From the NCBI RefSeq assembly GCF_947172395.1, contig NC_069092.1, positions 7,795,418 through 7,859,417 on the forward strand: 64,000 nucleotides of DNA. The letters are read 5' to 3'. Numbering within the stretch: the stretch's first letter is position 1; the number at the start of each line of letters is the position of its first letter. The translations under genes and the position numbers were made by a program. Under the pieces are notes generated by a model. It had not been told where the DNA came from. It was given only the letters and a program-made list of their open reading frames with translations, and did no database searches. Shown one piece after another: positions 22,975-35,192 of this stretch. This DNA comes from Bicyclus anynana. Its lineage: Eukaryota > Arthropoda > Insecta > Lepidoptera > Nymphalidae.

Positions 22975-23070
<96 letters not shown>
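22975..23070 (+). repeat. (GAT)32 microsatellite, uninterrupted
   Basis: Thirty-two perfect GAT triplets follow the LINE stop codon and two AAT triplets. The poly-Asp open frame (22894-23076) is an artefact of this run. The length and purity suggest a recent expansion of the LINE's microsatellite tail. Confidence 0.95.
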
Positions 23071-23071
<1 letters not shown>

Positions 23072-25008
23072 ATTAAAATGAATATGTTTGCATATACCTA
23101 TGCTCAGTCTATCCCTAGCTTATAAAATGTAACTGAATTGAACTTTTTTACAGATTATATGAAAAAAAGGCATGGCATACGTTTTAAATTCGTTTAAGAT
23201 GAATTTAAAAAGGCATAATTTCATTTGATATTACATTTAATGTTCGGTTTCTGTTTGTGACTATATTCACCTTAAAACCTTTTTTTAAACCATAAGAAAT
23301 GAAAATACTCTCGCGATAACTTCTGTTATGGACGCAATTATCTTATCGAAGTGAAATGTTGTTTTAAGATTGTCTCTTTTAGTGTATTGCCAACTTTACA
23401 AGTCCATTGCTCAGCGCTACCTGTAAATTACTTCTTCGGAGCTAAGGCCTTGTATACAGTTATAGAAAATTGTCTTAATATCTATATGTAATGTTCATTT
23501 TAAGCCGTCAATGGGGGAAAAGCTTTAGGCCTTTCTTTTGTGTTCCGTCGGTATAAATTTCTTAACGTCACGAATGTTTCATTAATAAAATAAGATTAAC
23601 CCACATACCTATATAAATAAATATTTTAAAATTTTCTTAAGTATTCAAAATAAATAACATCAATTCAACATTACACCGACCGCTGGTATTAACATAGATG
23701 CCAACGGTATTAAGTTGGTGGGCGATAACTTAAAATAATTTAAACATACCTACCACATTTTATACGCAAGAAATTACAGATTTCTCGCCGGGGTCAAGTT
23801 AATCCTCATGAATTGGTGTGAATGATACATTTAGAAATGCTAACGCGCGTCTTATACGGTACCTTCACCATTTATGTCATGTATTTTACTTTTCAGGTAC
23901 GTATCTGACATCGGAGAGTCGTTCGTTTACTCCTTAAGCATCGGCCGGTCAGCCGTCTTATCGAAACCGTAAGTAACAATATAACCCTCTGGCACACTTA
24001 CCGATCAAACTTTAGAAAGTGCGGCGTACCTGCCATGAAAAGCTAGTGGAATTTGTATAAGCCTCTTTTGACGTAAAGGATACCAAATGATGTTTGACGT
24101 ACCTCGAGCCTCTCGCACAATAGCTTCTGATTACTTCTTAATTCCTACACCGCTCGACCTATCATCAACCTTTCATTACCGTATTGTACACGACGAACAT
24201 CGGATTATGTTTTTTTGATCAGTTTTTTTATAAGTATTTGATTATATTTTTTCTCTAATAACCTAGTTTGTAACAAAGGTGTGTGTACGATAATAGTACA
24301 ATGTATGCGATTTCAAATAACAAACTTGTCCATTTAGGTTGTTGTTGAGTGAGATACACTTTCAAAAATTTTCTTCTATCGAAAAGATGATAATTTGCAG
24401 TGTAGTTAAATAGATTTTTATTCTTTGATTTTTTTATTAAATTTAATTCCACAATATCATATATAGCATATCTTTATGTTCGCAATACTGTTATAACCAA
24501 CTATTGTGCTGAAAAAGAAAACCCACCCACCCAAGAAAAAACTACCAAAATGTCAATAATTATTTTACCATTAATTTACGAATAATTCTCTAATGTCTAA
24601 AATATTTTTGAAAATCTTTTTTGCACAGTATAAAAATTAAACTTAATGCCTGGCTCACAAAACGTTAATCATAGTGATTCACTGTCAAGGGGTGTAATTT
24701 GTAAAGTGATAGTTACATTTCTCACGCTCAATAATTTCATTTGTGTTGAATGTCATCACACGTAAATGTCATATTGTAGTATATTTACCGTTACTGGTCA
24801 ACACTAACACACTGCGCTAGACAAATTCACTCCACTTTCCATTTTTCACGAGCCATTTTCTTTGACATCGCAGACATCTTAAGAGCAGGTGATTTGACGA
24901 ACAAAATGTAGAGCGCCAAGGCTGTCGCCTTTATTATTGCAAATATGTGTCAGTGCATCATCAGCCTTTATTGTCTACCTGCTTGCTCGCGAACAGTATC
25001 TTACTACT
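23071..25008. other. Non-coding stretch, no feature
   Basis: AT-rich DNA. The frame at 24255-24452 (-) lacks domain features. No repeat recognised. Confidence 0.45.
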
Positions 25009-25032
25009 TACTACTACTACTACTACTACTAC
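25009..25032 (+). repeat. (TAC)8 microsatellite
   Basis: Eight perfect TAC triplets preceded by an interrupted tactac segment. Confidence 0.9.
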
Positions 25033-25608
25033 AGTGATATACGGTTCATTAAATTTTTACGTATCTAAAATAAAGTATAGTATCACTTTACTCTTTGTTT
25101 TATAGAATGCACATCAATATAAGTGTGTAAAAACTTAATTTATTGCAAGTTTTTGTGAATGAAGAGTAACTAATATCTTCTTAATTCTACTTACTATTAG
25201 AGATTTTCATAGAAGTAAGATCTTATTACTACTACTTCTGTTTACTATTTCACTTTTTACGGGACCGTGAAAATAAAGCATCACTTTTTCATAGAATGTT
25301 CAACAATATAGATGTGCAAAAAATCAAATTTATTGCTATTATTGTGGAAAAGAGAAATAAATTATTCTTATTTCTTGCCCTCAGTAGCCCTAATGGAGCT
25401 TTGACCGTTTGAACAATTTCAATGCGTTTGCGAAAACCTAGTTGGGTATTTAAATCGTTAAATACCTATTTAGCTTTCGGTACTTAGGACAAAGTTCGTC
25501 TAAAAAGATTGATATAATACAAGTACCCGATACGCACTATGAAGGTGCTGTAGACAGTTCGGCAATGATCCCACTTATCGCCGCTCGTTAGTCAAAAACA
25601 TATTATTA
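25033..25608. other. Non-coding stretch with a loose internal duplication
   Basis: Two similar segments occur: about 25085-25150 (ctttgttttatagaatgcac, then tcaatataagtgtg) and about 25285-25345 (cactttttcatagaatgttc, then caatatagatgtgc). This suggests an old tandem duplication of roughly 200 bp. No gene. Confidence 0.4.
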
Positions 25609-25890
25609 TTACTAGCGAACACCCGCGATTTTTTTTTGCCCTTAATCCGGCTCTGTCACAAAATCTGCTCTTATTATGGAATGTCATCAATTATCATCTT
25701 TGTACGTCAAGCTGCGACTTCGTCCGCGTGACATTCAGATTTTCAAACTCTCGCGGGAAACATGGATTTCTCCGGGATGAAAAGTAGCCTATGTTAACAT
25801 TTCACCTAAATCGCTTCAGTAGCTGCAGCGTATAAAAGAGGAATAATCATACACACAAACTATCGCCTTTATAATTGTGTGATATATAGA
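25609..25890 (+). repeat. Family K composite, two tandem starts
   Basis: A K-like start (tagcgaacacccgcgatttt) leads to tttgtacgtcaagctgcgac. There a second K block continues (cttcgtccgcgtgacattca, then ccgggatgaaaagtagccta). It ends ataattgtgtgatatatag. One K copy apparently sits inside another. Confidence 0.6.
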
Positions 25891-26270
25891 TTTAAATGTT
25901 CCTATTGCTCAATTTTCTGTCTGACATTTTATACATTGATTGATTGGTCAGACTTCTGACCGTACAAGGTTGCTCTCCCATAGTTATTAACTTACTCGTA
26001 CGTACTGACAATGGGACCATAGTTGACACTAATCCGAATGCACTCGAGGTTGACACCAAAATAAAAGAAAGCGTGACGTATTGCAGGACAGATGCCAACT
26101 GGTGAAGTCCGGCCGAACGCCCGACAAGACAAAATAACCGTATTTAGGTATATATGAGCCGTCGTCATACTAAATTATTATCATTCAAACCGTCGTGTGC
26201 AGTGGTCGTTACAAGTTTGTGTTAGGAATAGTACTTACTGTATTTTTTATAGTTTGCTCATTATAAAGCT

Positions 26271-26345
26271 AATAATCATCATCAACCTTATACTAGTCCA
26301 CTGCTAGACAGCTACTTCTCACTACCTTCTTTATGTCGGAATGGC
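26271..26345 (-). repeat. Possible LINE 3'-end fragment
   Basis: aataatcatcatcaacctta and tagtccactgctagacagct resemble the reverse complement of the cagcagtggac-type LINE 3' end followed by GAT triplets, as at 22941-22980. It is short and diverged. Confidence 0.35.
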
Positions 26346-26569
26346 TAACCCTTTCCCCTTCTACGACTTAGAACTTAGACCCACTACTCATCTCAAATGC
26401 CGATTAGCGGGCTTAGGGCATAGTAAATATACTCGTATGTATAATATTTACTGTGATAACGTCTGTTTCTGTAATTATTATTATCAGATGATGATGATAA
26501 TGATGACCAGGACCTACGGCTTAACATACTCATCTAGGTACAGTTAAGTAACACCACGAACTTCTCTAC

Positions 26570-26700
26570 TCTGGGCTGCTACTGAGTATTTCTTGAAATA
26601 ATAAAAAAAAATCAATATTACTTACAAAACTTGAACCTTGGACCTCATGATATGTAGCAACATAGGCTACCTCTAAATCTACGAGGCATTTGTAACGAAG
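26570..26700 (-). repeat. Possible tRNA-derived SINE remnant
   Basis: aaaacttgaaccttggacct resembles an inverted B box, followed by a head-like ctacctctaaatctacgagg and an A-rich segment (as aaaaaaaaatc) upstream. Too diverged to classify. Confidence 0.35.
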
Positions 26701-27061
26701 ATTTGTGTGTGTAAAAAAGCTTATTCTTAAAATAGTAATAAAAGCGTAAACAGAAATATGAGAGGATACGATGGCCAAAGATATTTTCCCGTTACAGCAG
26801 TAAGGGACCTGTTGACCATTATTTACCTTTTAAATTAATCGTGGCTAAGAGGTTGAAGCTATTCCCATCGCATAGCCACGTACCAAGTGTAAATATTAAG
26901 TCGAAGCTAAGAGAGAAAAAATATTGTTTGCATGTTATATGCATTTAGATAGAAGTGCGTTAAGTTTTATGACATTCATACGAGTATATGGGAATAACAT
27001 ACTCGTATTGAAAGTAAAAATTTTGTTAAATAAATAGATCGAGTTCGAGGTTCGATTACTA

Positions 27062-27245
27062 CTATTTTTTTTTTTTACAAAGTATATTTGCCATGTTTTT
27101 TTAAGTATTCCCATTCCCCTCTAACTAGTCGAGAAGTACTGTATCAGGAGAGGGTACGACAATAGACCAACGGGGCGGGGTCGAACGATCACCCATATGT
27201 GATGAGTTCCACCGCTCTTACTGTTGAGCTATTGAGGGTGTAAAG
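27062..27245 (-). mobile_element. SINE-C copy
   Basis: A poly-T run at 27064-27076 is the inverted tail. Then come ttcccattcccctctaacta and gggtacgacaatagaccaac. The B-box region reads ggggtcgaacgatcaccc and the head reads cttactgttgagctattgag. Co-linear with 40941-41225. Confidence 0.7.
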
Positions 27246-27851
27246 ATTCGGCGAAGATTCCCCGATTTTCAACGTCATCTGGAGTCCGGAATTGGGTTTT
27301 AGCCACAATAACAAAGGTATATACAGGATTGATTCACTCAGGACTTCCTGAACGATTCTCTAACCCGAGGTCCAAGTTTTCCATGTTTCGACCCCATCAG
27401 ACGATGGTTCTGCACTCGCACGGCATCCCCGGTGAGGTCCCACTATTGAGCCTACAGCAATAACATAATCAGGAGAGAAAATGCTATTTTGGTATTTTAA
27501 ATGTGCCATGATCTTTCTCTCATTATTAAAATAAATATACAGAAAAATCCTTTTAATCTTCAATTAGGACGTCCTAAAAGATCGTGATTATTTTTTTCAC
27601 CGCCGTGCCGTATTTCTTTATAAAATTGAATTGCAATTCTACATTTTTGTCTTATTTAATTGAAAGAAATGTCTCCCGGTGGTATTTGTAAAAAACCTTC
27701 GTTCGAGACTCTGATCGATATCTAGTCTGAACACTGCGCCAACCACATTTATAGTATATTTTATAATTACATACCTACTTAAAACGACGAAAGTTTCTGA
27801 AATGTCTTTCATTTGTTCGAAACGTAGAAATGGTGCATAAATTTACTGATT
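27246..27851. other. Non-coding stretch, possible old SINE scrap
   Basis: 27290-27440 contains tRNA-like phrases (ctaacccgaggtccaagt, tttcgaccccat), but no clear boundaries. The rest is AT-rich without features. Confidence 0.4.
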
Positions 27852-27853
27852 TA

Positions 27854-27999
27854 CAGTGGAATACATAGACGTTGTAGCGGCACCCCCAGGGGATCTTTCA
27901 GCCGCTGAGTGTCGAATTTAACCTCAGTTTGAGAATTTGATACTCAGTGGGTGAATGATCTCCTGAGGGAGCCCCCTACAACGCCTATGATTTTCACTG
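27854..27999. mobile_element. Mariner-like MITE, 146 bp, near-palindromic
   Basis: The element begins cagtggaatacatagacgtt and ends with the inverted partner aacgcctatgattttcactg. Most of its length folds into a single hairpin of roughly 70-bp arms with mismatches. It is flanked on both sides by TA (27852-27853 and 28000-28001). TA duplication with CAGTG...CACTG ends fits the Tc1/mariner superfamily. The superfamily assignment is inference. Confidence 0.8.
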
Positions 28000-28001
28000 T
28001 A

Positions 28002-29759
28002 AAGTAACGCGTTTTTGGGGTACTTGTAAAATAAAGCTAATTAGCTCTCTGCCTCATTGAAGCCGTGGTTAGCTGTCAGGCTAAAAAAAATACGTTATTA
28101 GGATTTTTTATAAGAAAAATCTTAATAGAATCCTAGAGGTGGGAACTTGGCGGTGTTGGCACACCCCCGTGCCTCGGAGAGCACGTAAAGCCGTCGGTCC
28201 TACGGCTGGCATTTCACGGGTCGTGTCGGTTTGCTGTCCCATTTGAAAATACCAACTTAAAAATTCGCGTAGCTGATCTTCCAGAAGAGTCGTTAATTTG
28301 TAGCAATTAAATACAGAAACTAAAATAGTTTTGTGTGGGAAATATTTTTATTCCACCTGTGTATGTAAATATGTACCTATGAAACTTTAAACACTCACTC
28401 AGTAGCACACACTAGAAAATTTTATTCGCTAATAATATCATTGGCCGCCAATGAACTAAAAGTGTCAAGGTATTTTGTTACAGCAACTAAGTTGATAATG
28501 TAATTTAATATGAAGAGAATCATTTTATTTTTTGCTTATAAAAACGCATAATTAGCTACTATCTCTATACTTATACGTATGTAGTGTATAAGTGTAGAGT
28601 AAATATAAAGGTTGAAACAAAAACAGGGCATATTTGTGGCGTGCCCTGATTGCTGGGTTAGTTATTTTTATCTACAGCGGATTAATTTTTTTTTAAAAGA
28701 GTCAAACTCGTAATACAATGATTTAATTGAATAGTTTGTACTTATAAGTACAGCACTTTTAGACTCTGCGGAAACGCTTTTGTAGTTGTGATTTAGACCT
28801 TTAAATACGAGTATTAAACATATTTTGTAAGATAAGAAAATATAAATTTCTAAATATATGTACCAAAAATAACCTGCAAATGTTTATTTAGGTGCGTTAA
28901 ATTTTGTTCGTTTTAATTATTAAAACCTCGAGTTTATTATCGAAGGGTTCTTCTATATTTTTAAGTGTCTACATTTCTTTCGATTTTTATTATCGATATA
29001 GAAGCACACTAACACACGATATCTTTGTATTAAAAAATGCTACAAAGACGCTGTCTTCGTTTTGCATGGCCTATAAATAGTACTTTTTACAATCCAATTC
29101 TTGAGTCGCGCCATTTTTAACTACACTTGGGATTTCAAAATAAAAAAGCTTTCATTTTAATGACAGAACACGTTCCGTTATTTAACTTAAGCTCTTAAAC
29201 ACATTAAAATAATGTAGTTATCTATGGATATTGCGCAGTGTACTAAAATAGCTATAATAATAACTCGTAACTAAGTCTAAATTATTGTTCTTTATATGCG
29301 ACCGTACGGTTACGGCTCGCATGATAAAATGAAAATAAAAGAAAAACATATAAGGGGTATTTTTAAAACATCTTCCAAGTTTGATCCCTATCATTCGTGG
29401 AAGATTCATTAGGTGTATAAAGGCACATCGCACTCTATAAAAATGTATCGTGGATCAGCATTATCCGTGCTTCATTTATATGTAAGAGTACACTTGGCTC
29501 TACACGGCTGGGCTATAAATTTTATGATCTTTATAATGCGATATTAATAGAGATGGCTTCTACGTCAGATATAATTATTAGAGTGTTTAGTGCTCTTTTC
29601 AATCTTCTAATAGAAATCAATGTGTTACTCATCAAGTTCAAAGTGTGTTTAACTCTGACACTTCCTGGAAAAATGTTGCTTTAAAACCAAATCAAAATTA
29701 ATTTATTTTAATTAGGCTTACTTTACAAACGCTTTAGCTGACCTATCATTTTTTTTGTT
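28002..29759. other. Non-coding stretch, no feature
   Basis: A GC-richer patch lies at 28135-28235 (ggcacacccccgtgcctcgg). The remainder is AT-rich. The frame at 29218-29433 (-) is not supported. Confidence 0.45.
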
Positions 29760-29840
29760 TTCCAGTGTCTGTGTGTATTTATACATTATATAAGTATTTA
29801 TATGTAGTATATAATTGTATATTAATTTTAATTATATTTA
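29760..29840 (+). repeat. SINE-E body fragment
   Basis: tccagtgtctgtgtgtattt followed by ataagtatttatatgtagta resembles the central body of the SINE-E family as I know it from Lepidoptera. It has no head and no clear ends. Confidence 0.4.
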
Positions 29841-30224
29841 TTTTAAGTATATTTATTTATTTTTTGTTTTATGAGCTTTTCATATTCACATTCGCTGCAT
29901 ATTGTAGATTTACAGTGAAACATGAAACCTGGCACTGTCAAAATTGCTCACCTTTCAAACTTGGACAGTAGCAAATATAAAGAGAGCACTAGCAAAAAAA
30001 AAACCGCTAACCGAACTTTGCAACAGAACGTCGACTCATTCATTACTGGCAAGACGTGCGGTTTCGTTATTTAATGAAACGTTACTTCAACATAATAAAA
30101 CCGCATTAACACCGTGCACTTTACTATTTGGAAGCATTATCATTTGTAATTACAGTTCAATAGGATCGAATGAAGATAGATGGTTTATAGGAAATATTGT
30201 TTAGAATGGAAGGCTGTGATGGGC
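29841..30224. other. Non-coding stretch, no feature
   Basis: The plus-strand frame 29944-30204 (86 codons) is the longest here, with a poly-Lys patch from an A-run and no recognised domain. I do not call it a gene. Confidence 0.4.
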
Positions 30225-30232
30225 GTGATATT

Positions 30233-30649
30233 CAGCGTTGCCAATTTCTATTTTCCAAACACCCTACGACATGATTCGTGAAGTTCTCCAAATTGGGGAA
30301 AAATATACCACGATTCCCCCAACTTCTAAAAATAAATTATATCTATAATTATGGTCTTACCATATTTATACACTTGAAATTTTCGAATTCCCTTAGACCT
30401 CCTTAATCCGACCTTTTTGCAAAATTCGTTCTTAACGGACGTCTACTGAACCTAAAATAAATGAATATTGAATTGACTACTAACTATAAACTGCAAAATT
30501 TTAACTTTGTACGTCAAGTGGTTATCGATATTTCATGATGATGAGATGTTTTATATGTCGATTTTTTTGTATATTCAAATGGGAAATTGTCCAAAATTGA
30601 GTTAAAATTCCCCGCTATTTGGGGAATGCCCCACAAATTGGCAACGCTG
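30233..30649. mobile_element. hAT-like MITE, 417 bp, with perfect 8-bp TSD
   Basis: Inverted ends cagcgttgccaattt (30233-30247) and aaattggcaacgctg (30635-30649) match over 15 bp. The flanks gtgatatt at 30225-30232 and 30650-30657 are identical. Known: 8-bp target duplications with CA(G)...(C)TG ends are typical of hAT transposons. The interior has no transposase frame and contains tttgtacgtcaagtggttat, also seen in the fragment at 13125-13660. Confidence 0.85.
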
Positions 30650-30657
30650 GTGATATT

Positions 30658-32114
30658 CTGCGACGCGTAGGTACGAGGCTTGTCCAGTGCGCGGCGACCA
30701 CCTGACGAATGTCAATGGCACGCCGACACCGTTACTCGATCTCGCGTCCGCCAAATTAATTTGCCAATGATTCCGCACAACGTTTGATCCCAACATTGAT
30801 CGACTTAATGAGCAGCTCGTTGTTCCGGCGCCGCAACCCGTTACAATTTGTCTATAACGACGCTTCTGGACATCGATACCTTCAATCGGATTGTCATTCT
30901 ATTCAAAATTATTATACGGATCGAATTAACTTATAAAAGAGTTAATTATTGTTTGTTTGTTAAGAATGTTTAAAATAATGATAATTTTCATATTGAAACA
31001 TTTATATATATGTACTTCATATTGAAACATTTATTTATATATATGTACTTATATATCACTTCATACACGTTATCAGGGCTAGAGAAAGGATATATACCTA
31101 CCTAGGAAAAAACTACAGTTCCAGAGAGATACAGAAATAACTTTCAGAGTATTGTCCGACATTGAACTGATTGACGAAATATACAGTATTGTATTTGTTT
31201 GTGTTTATATATTATATGCTTATTAATGTAAACTTTTAAAATAACTTATCTCTTTCTGATTTCCTATTAATACGTTTACATGAAAACCGCCCTAACGTCA
31301 CCTTACGGGTTTCACGGAAGCATTACGTACATGTGAGTGAAAACTGTTTTGGCATCGTAACTACTCTATATAACTACGCTACTTGTACATTGCAATGTTT
31401 TATTTATCATAGTTTTTCTCTATGATGTGCAATTTGAATAAATCTTTCTTTCTTGTTTTATTATAGCGCGAACCCGCGGGCAAAAACGATCAATACGAAA
31501 AAAGCGTAACAGTAAGTTGGTACGATTGTTATTAAAACGTGTCCGAGAGGCTCTCTATAATGAGGGTACTTTACAAACTATTATAACGTGCTCTGGTTAC
31601 TTTTATTGGCGGAAGCTCGTTAATCTACGCTGTCAGAGGTCTCACGCTGGTGAATGACTAACAGCATTTGCATGGTACACAGGCATAAAGAAAAAGTTTA
31701 CCATTCAGTGATCATCTTTCAATATCATAAATAGGAATAGAAGGCTTTCAATCGGGCGCCACACTTTTACTCACTTCAAATTCGCTTTGTGTTGTCCGCG
31801 CTCTGATTTATATCTTTTGCTCCTAAATTTGATCTTTTATTCGTTTTTTGCATATCACTCGTCGGGGAATCAGTCTCGCGAATTGTAACGTGAAATGTTG
31901 ATGCTCGTTTTGTTTAAAGAGAAATGAATACTAGAAACTTATGAATAGGTTTGATTAAAACCACATTTGGAACGCGTTCAATAACTGGTACGACCCAAAT
32001 TGTTTGGCCAATGCACAAACACTGTGCCAAATTCTAAAAAACAAATAAGAATGTACGGCATCATTTCTATACATAAGAACAAATAAGTGCAATGAAACCA
32101 AGTTTATTATTGAA
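30658..32114. other. Non-coding stretch with a CpG-richer patch
   Basis: 30658-30860 is CpG-richer (gcgcggcgaccacctgacga, gttgttccggcgccgcaacc) and unique within the window. A short direct repeat (catattgaaacatttat) occurs at about 30989 and 31018. No gene recognised. Confidence 0.4.
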
Positions 32115-32293
32115 CTAGCGTACGCCCCGCGGTTTTAGCCGCCTAGTTCCCGTTCCCGTTGGAATACCAGGATAAAATATAGTCTATGATACTCACAAAT
32201 ACCATGCCTTTCTATTAGTAAAATAATTTTTAAAATAGATTCAGTAGATCTGGAGATACAACTTCGTGAACCTCTTTATAATCTGAGTATAAA
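32115..32293 (+). repeat. Family T copy
   Basis: Starts ctagcgtacgccccgcggtt, then cccgttcccgttggaatacc, tagtctatgatactcacaaa, tagattcagtagatctggag. It ends with cctctttataatctgagtat, a decayed form of the attagtatag end. Confidence 0.7.
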
Positions 32294-32909
32294 TTAAGAA
32301 TAATTATTATCTTAATTCAATTACTTGTATTATCTGATAGACAACAGCTACTTAAGCCAAACATCCTTGAGAGCCGAATACCTGTTTAGCGCCACCAAAC
32401 ATATCAATTACCTGCGCTAACTTTCAACCTATCATCGATCATAAGCCATCCACCTCGGTCGAGGTCAATATCTTTTCGTAAACTCGATCGCATCACAAGT
32501 CGTTGAATTTTAATCGAACTGGTTTCGATAATAACTTTGCATCTTTATAGTAGAATACGTATGACTGTTATTCTTGGCAGCAATATTTTTTTTTATCGAA
32601 CACGATCGACGCTCCTTTAATAATAAATTTTCTGAATCATCGAAACTGTAAGAGGAAACGGCACCTGGTGACAAATTTCCTATAAGTTATAACCCGTATT
32701 ACATAACAACATTATGTATTTAAGTTTATTATGTATAATTTATGAATATATTTTGATCCGTTAGATATAGATTCTTGAAATAAAAGATATCTTAAAACGA
32801 GACGATTGTTTTAATATGTTACTTTAAAAACTTGAATGCCTTAATATTTGCTGAATTCGTTGACCTGAAAAATACACAGATTTAATATAAACTGAAATTT
32901 TATACACTA
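32294..32909. other. Non-coding stretch, no feature
   Basis: AT-rich DNA without recognised repeats or frames. Confidence 0.45.
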
Positions 32910-33010
32910 CTAGCGGACGCCCGCGACTTCGTCCGCGTGAAATTCAGTTTTTTTACAAGTCCTAGAACCATGGATTTTTCCGGGATGAAAAGTAACCAAT
33001 GTGATCATCT
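32910..33010 (+). repeat. Family K copy, 5' part
   Basis: Starts ctagcggacgcccgcgactt, then cgtccgcgtgaaattcag, aaccatggatttttccggga and tgaaaagtaaccaatgtg. This is the cleanest K start in the window. The element class is not certain. Confidence 0.7.
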
Positions 33011-33805
33011 AGCCTGTGGCTTTACACATACAAAAGAAACAGCTCTTACGAGTAAGTGCCTTATGCTGAAACTTTAAAATCTAAACACATCTCAAAGTAT
33101 TCAAATCAAAAAACACCTCAGCACTTATTTATTTAAACCTGTTATAAAGTACACCGTTTGATCTAGGTCACTTGCTTATAAGTCACATTTATATTCTTTT
33201 TTTTTTATATTTTTCTATCGTCTCTAGAAAAACAAAAGATCAAAACAGTTCGACAGGAAGATTAACAACGCAAAGTGAAAAGTTAATAGCTCGTACTGAG
33301 CAATAAAATTCGTGCCCTAACCGGGGTTCCAATTATAGCTAAACGATATTAATTTATAAATCAAGATCTAAAGATAAAACAAACCCGTCGATCCGGATAG
33401 TGCGTGAGTCAATGCGTGATAGGATTCGATTTTGTCACCACCACGCAGTCACAGTAGATATATTACAAGCAGTATAATAACTCGGCCATATTTTTGAAAT
33501 AAATACCTACAGCCGCGCGCTCCGTAAACATGTGATAGGGCTGCCTGTCTCCAGCATTTTAATTACATTTGCCAACTTTGTGTTTCCATTTAGTTATGTG
33601 ATTGTAAATATACTTTTTTTTAAATAAACAAATAAAATACTTTGTAAATTGTAGTAAAATAGGAAGTGATCAATAAAATGCGTGTTGTTTTTTGATTGGT
33701 AGATTTAAATAACGCTGATACTAATCAATGATCTTGAAGGACCTTCATATATTTATTTTGGTGATGCCATCTATCTATTACCGCCACACTAGGTGACCAA
33801 ATAAT
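33011..33805. other. Non-coding stretch, no feature
   Basis: AT-rich DNA. No frames or repeats recognised. Confidence 0.45.
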
Positions 33806-34020
33806 AAAAAATCGGTCAAGTGCGTGTCGGGCCACGCGCAGTGTAGGGTTCCGTAGATTATGTTAGCACTTTAACCCCTTATGTAATGTACAAAAATACC
33901 GATAACGATACCCCCACACTATAGAATAGACGATAAAAAATTGACCCTGACTTGGCATGTAGGGAAGGAACTACAAAAAACAAATTGAGATTGACCGGGT
34001 TCGCTAGTAGTTTAATAAAA
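33806..34020 (+). repeat. Family N copy
   Basis: aaaaaatcggtcaagtgcgt, gtcgggccacgcgcagtgta and gggttccgtaga mark the start of a dispersed repeat I recognise as common in Lepidoptera. It continues through ttgaccctgacttggcatgt to about 34020. Confidence 0.65.
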
Positions 34021-34708
34021 AAATCTGGATAGGTATATTGATATCAGCTGGCTCTTTACTTTTTTTATTCAAATACATTAAAGTATGAGCAACACAATAA
34101 TGTTGTTAAATTCAAACAACTTCTTTACGTAACTTCTTTATTACCTTAAAATACAGGTATACAAAACATACATGTCATAAGATTTAAATCTATGTATTAC
34201 ATAATAATCAAAGAAAACAACCTAAATGAAGAAGTTAATAAATAATTATTTAATAATATTATATTAACGTTTACGTCATTTACCTATTTACACAATTTTA
34301 TCATTTAAGCATTTATTTATATATATATTTATTAAATTATGCCTTTAGAATACAAAATATTAATCAAACTTTATAAAAATAATAACTTTTTTCCTAGTCG
34401 TCATAATTAAAAAATCCAATACACTGCGTTCGTCACCGCGGCACAGTCGCAACGGTCTTCACCCCACGATCACCCCACGTACGAGCTGCGTAGGTATAGC
34501 TCGCGTTTCGACCTTTAGTATGAAGTCCAACTACTGCTTGTAATATATCTACTGTGACGCAGTCGCTAAAGTCGCCTCACACTGACCTTACAAGGCGTTG
34601 GTGTTCACGTAATTTGCACGCACCAAAGAGGTTACAGCAAAAACAGAGATGCCGACTGGCGATGTTTGAGCAAGGACCAGGTCAATCATCTTCAGTAAAT
34701 CGTTTTTA
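34021..34708. other. Non-coding stretch with CpG-richer block
   Basis: Very AT-rich until about 34420. Then 34425-34640 is GC- and CpG-rich (tcgtcaccgcggcacagtcg, accccacgatcaccccacgt) and unique in the window. It has no open frame with features. It could be a regulatory element, a short exon or an old LTR. Confidence 0.4.
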
Positions 34709-34760
34709 ACCGACTTCAAAAAAAGGAGGAGGTTTCTCAATTCGACCGTGTATATATTTT
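34709..34760 (+). repeat. MITE-P left terminus
   Basis: ttaaccgacttcaaaaaaag, then gaggaggtttctcaattcga. Right partner not found. It abuts a K repeat at 34782. Confidence 0.65.
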
Positions 34761-34781
34761 TTTATATAATTATATAATAGT

Positions 34782-34905
34782 GGACGCCTGCGACTTCGTC
34801 CGCGTGATATTTTATTTTTTTACTAATCTCGCAGGAACCATGGATTTTCTGCAATATAAAGTAGCCTATGTGTTGAATAATTTTCTATATCTTTAGCCCG
34901 GACAA
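34782..34905 (+). repeat. Family K copy, 5' part
   Basis: tggacgcctgcgacttcgtc, cgcgtgatattttattt, ctcgcaggaaccatggattt and ataaagtagcctatgtgttg occur in K order. Confidence 0.65.
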
Positions 34906-35192
34906 ACAGACAGACAAGACAAACATTTTAAAAAGTTCGTGTAAAACTAAAAAAACTTTTTAAAATTCTCATATAAATAACTATTGAGAAAACACAGTTA
35001 TTTATAAACCAAAAACGTATTTATACATTAAATTTCATTAATATTTATTGATGAGCCTGTTGTTTAGAAGATATTTTTTTTTATCTACGAATTAGTGAAC
35101 TCAATGTAATTTTGAAAAAAAAAAACAGATATTTGTACGAATTCACGAAGCCACTGAAAATACAAGATTTCATTCATTTGTTATATTTAAAC

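Noticed and set aside
22894..23076. Open frame encoding a poly-aspartate tail
   Set aside because: The Asp run is the (GAT)32 microsatellite. The upstream part is a frameshifted LINE remnant.
29944..30204. 86-codon plus-strand frame
   Set aside because: No recognised domain, an A-run creates a Lys patch, and it ends just before the hAT-like MITE.
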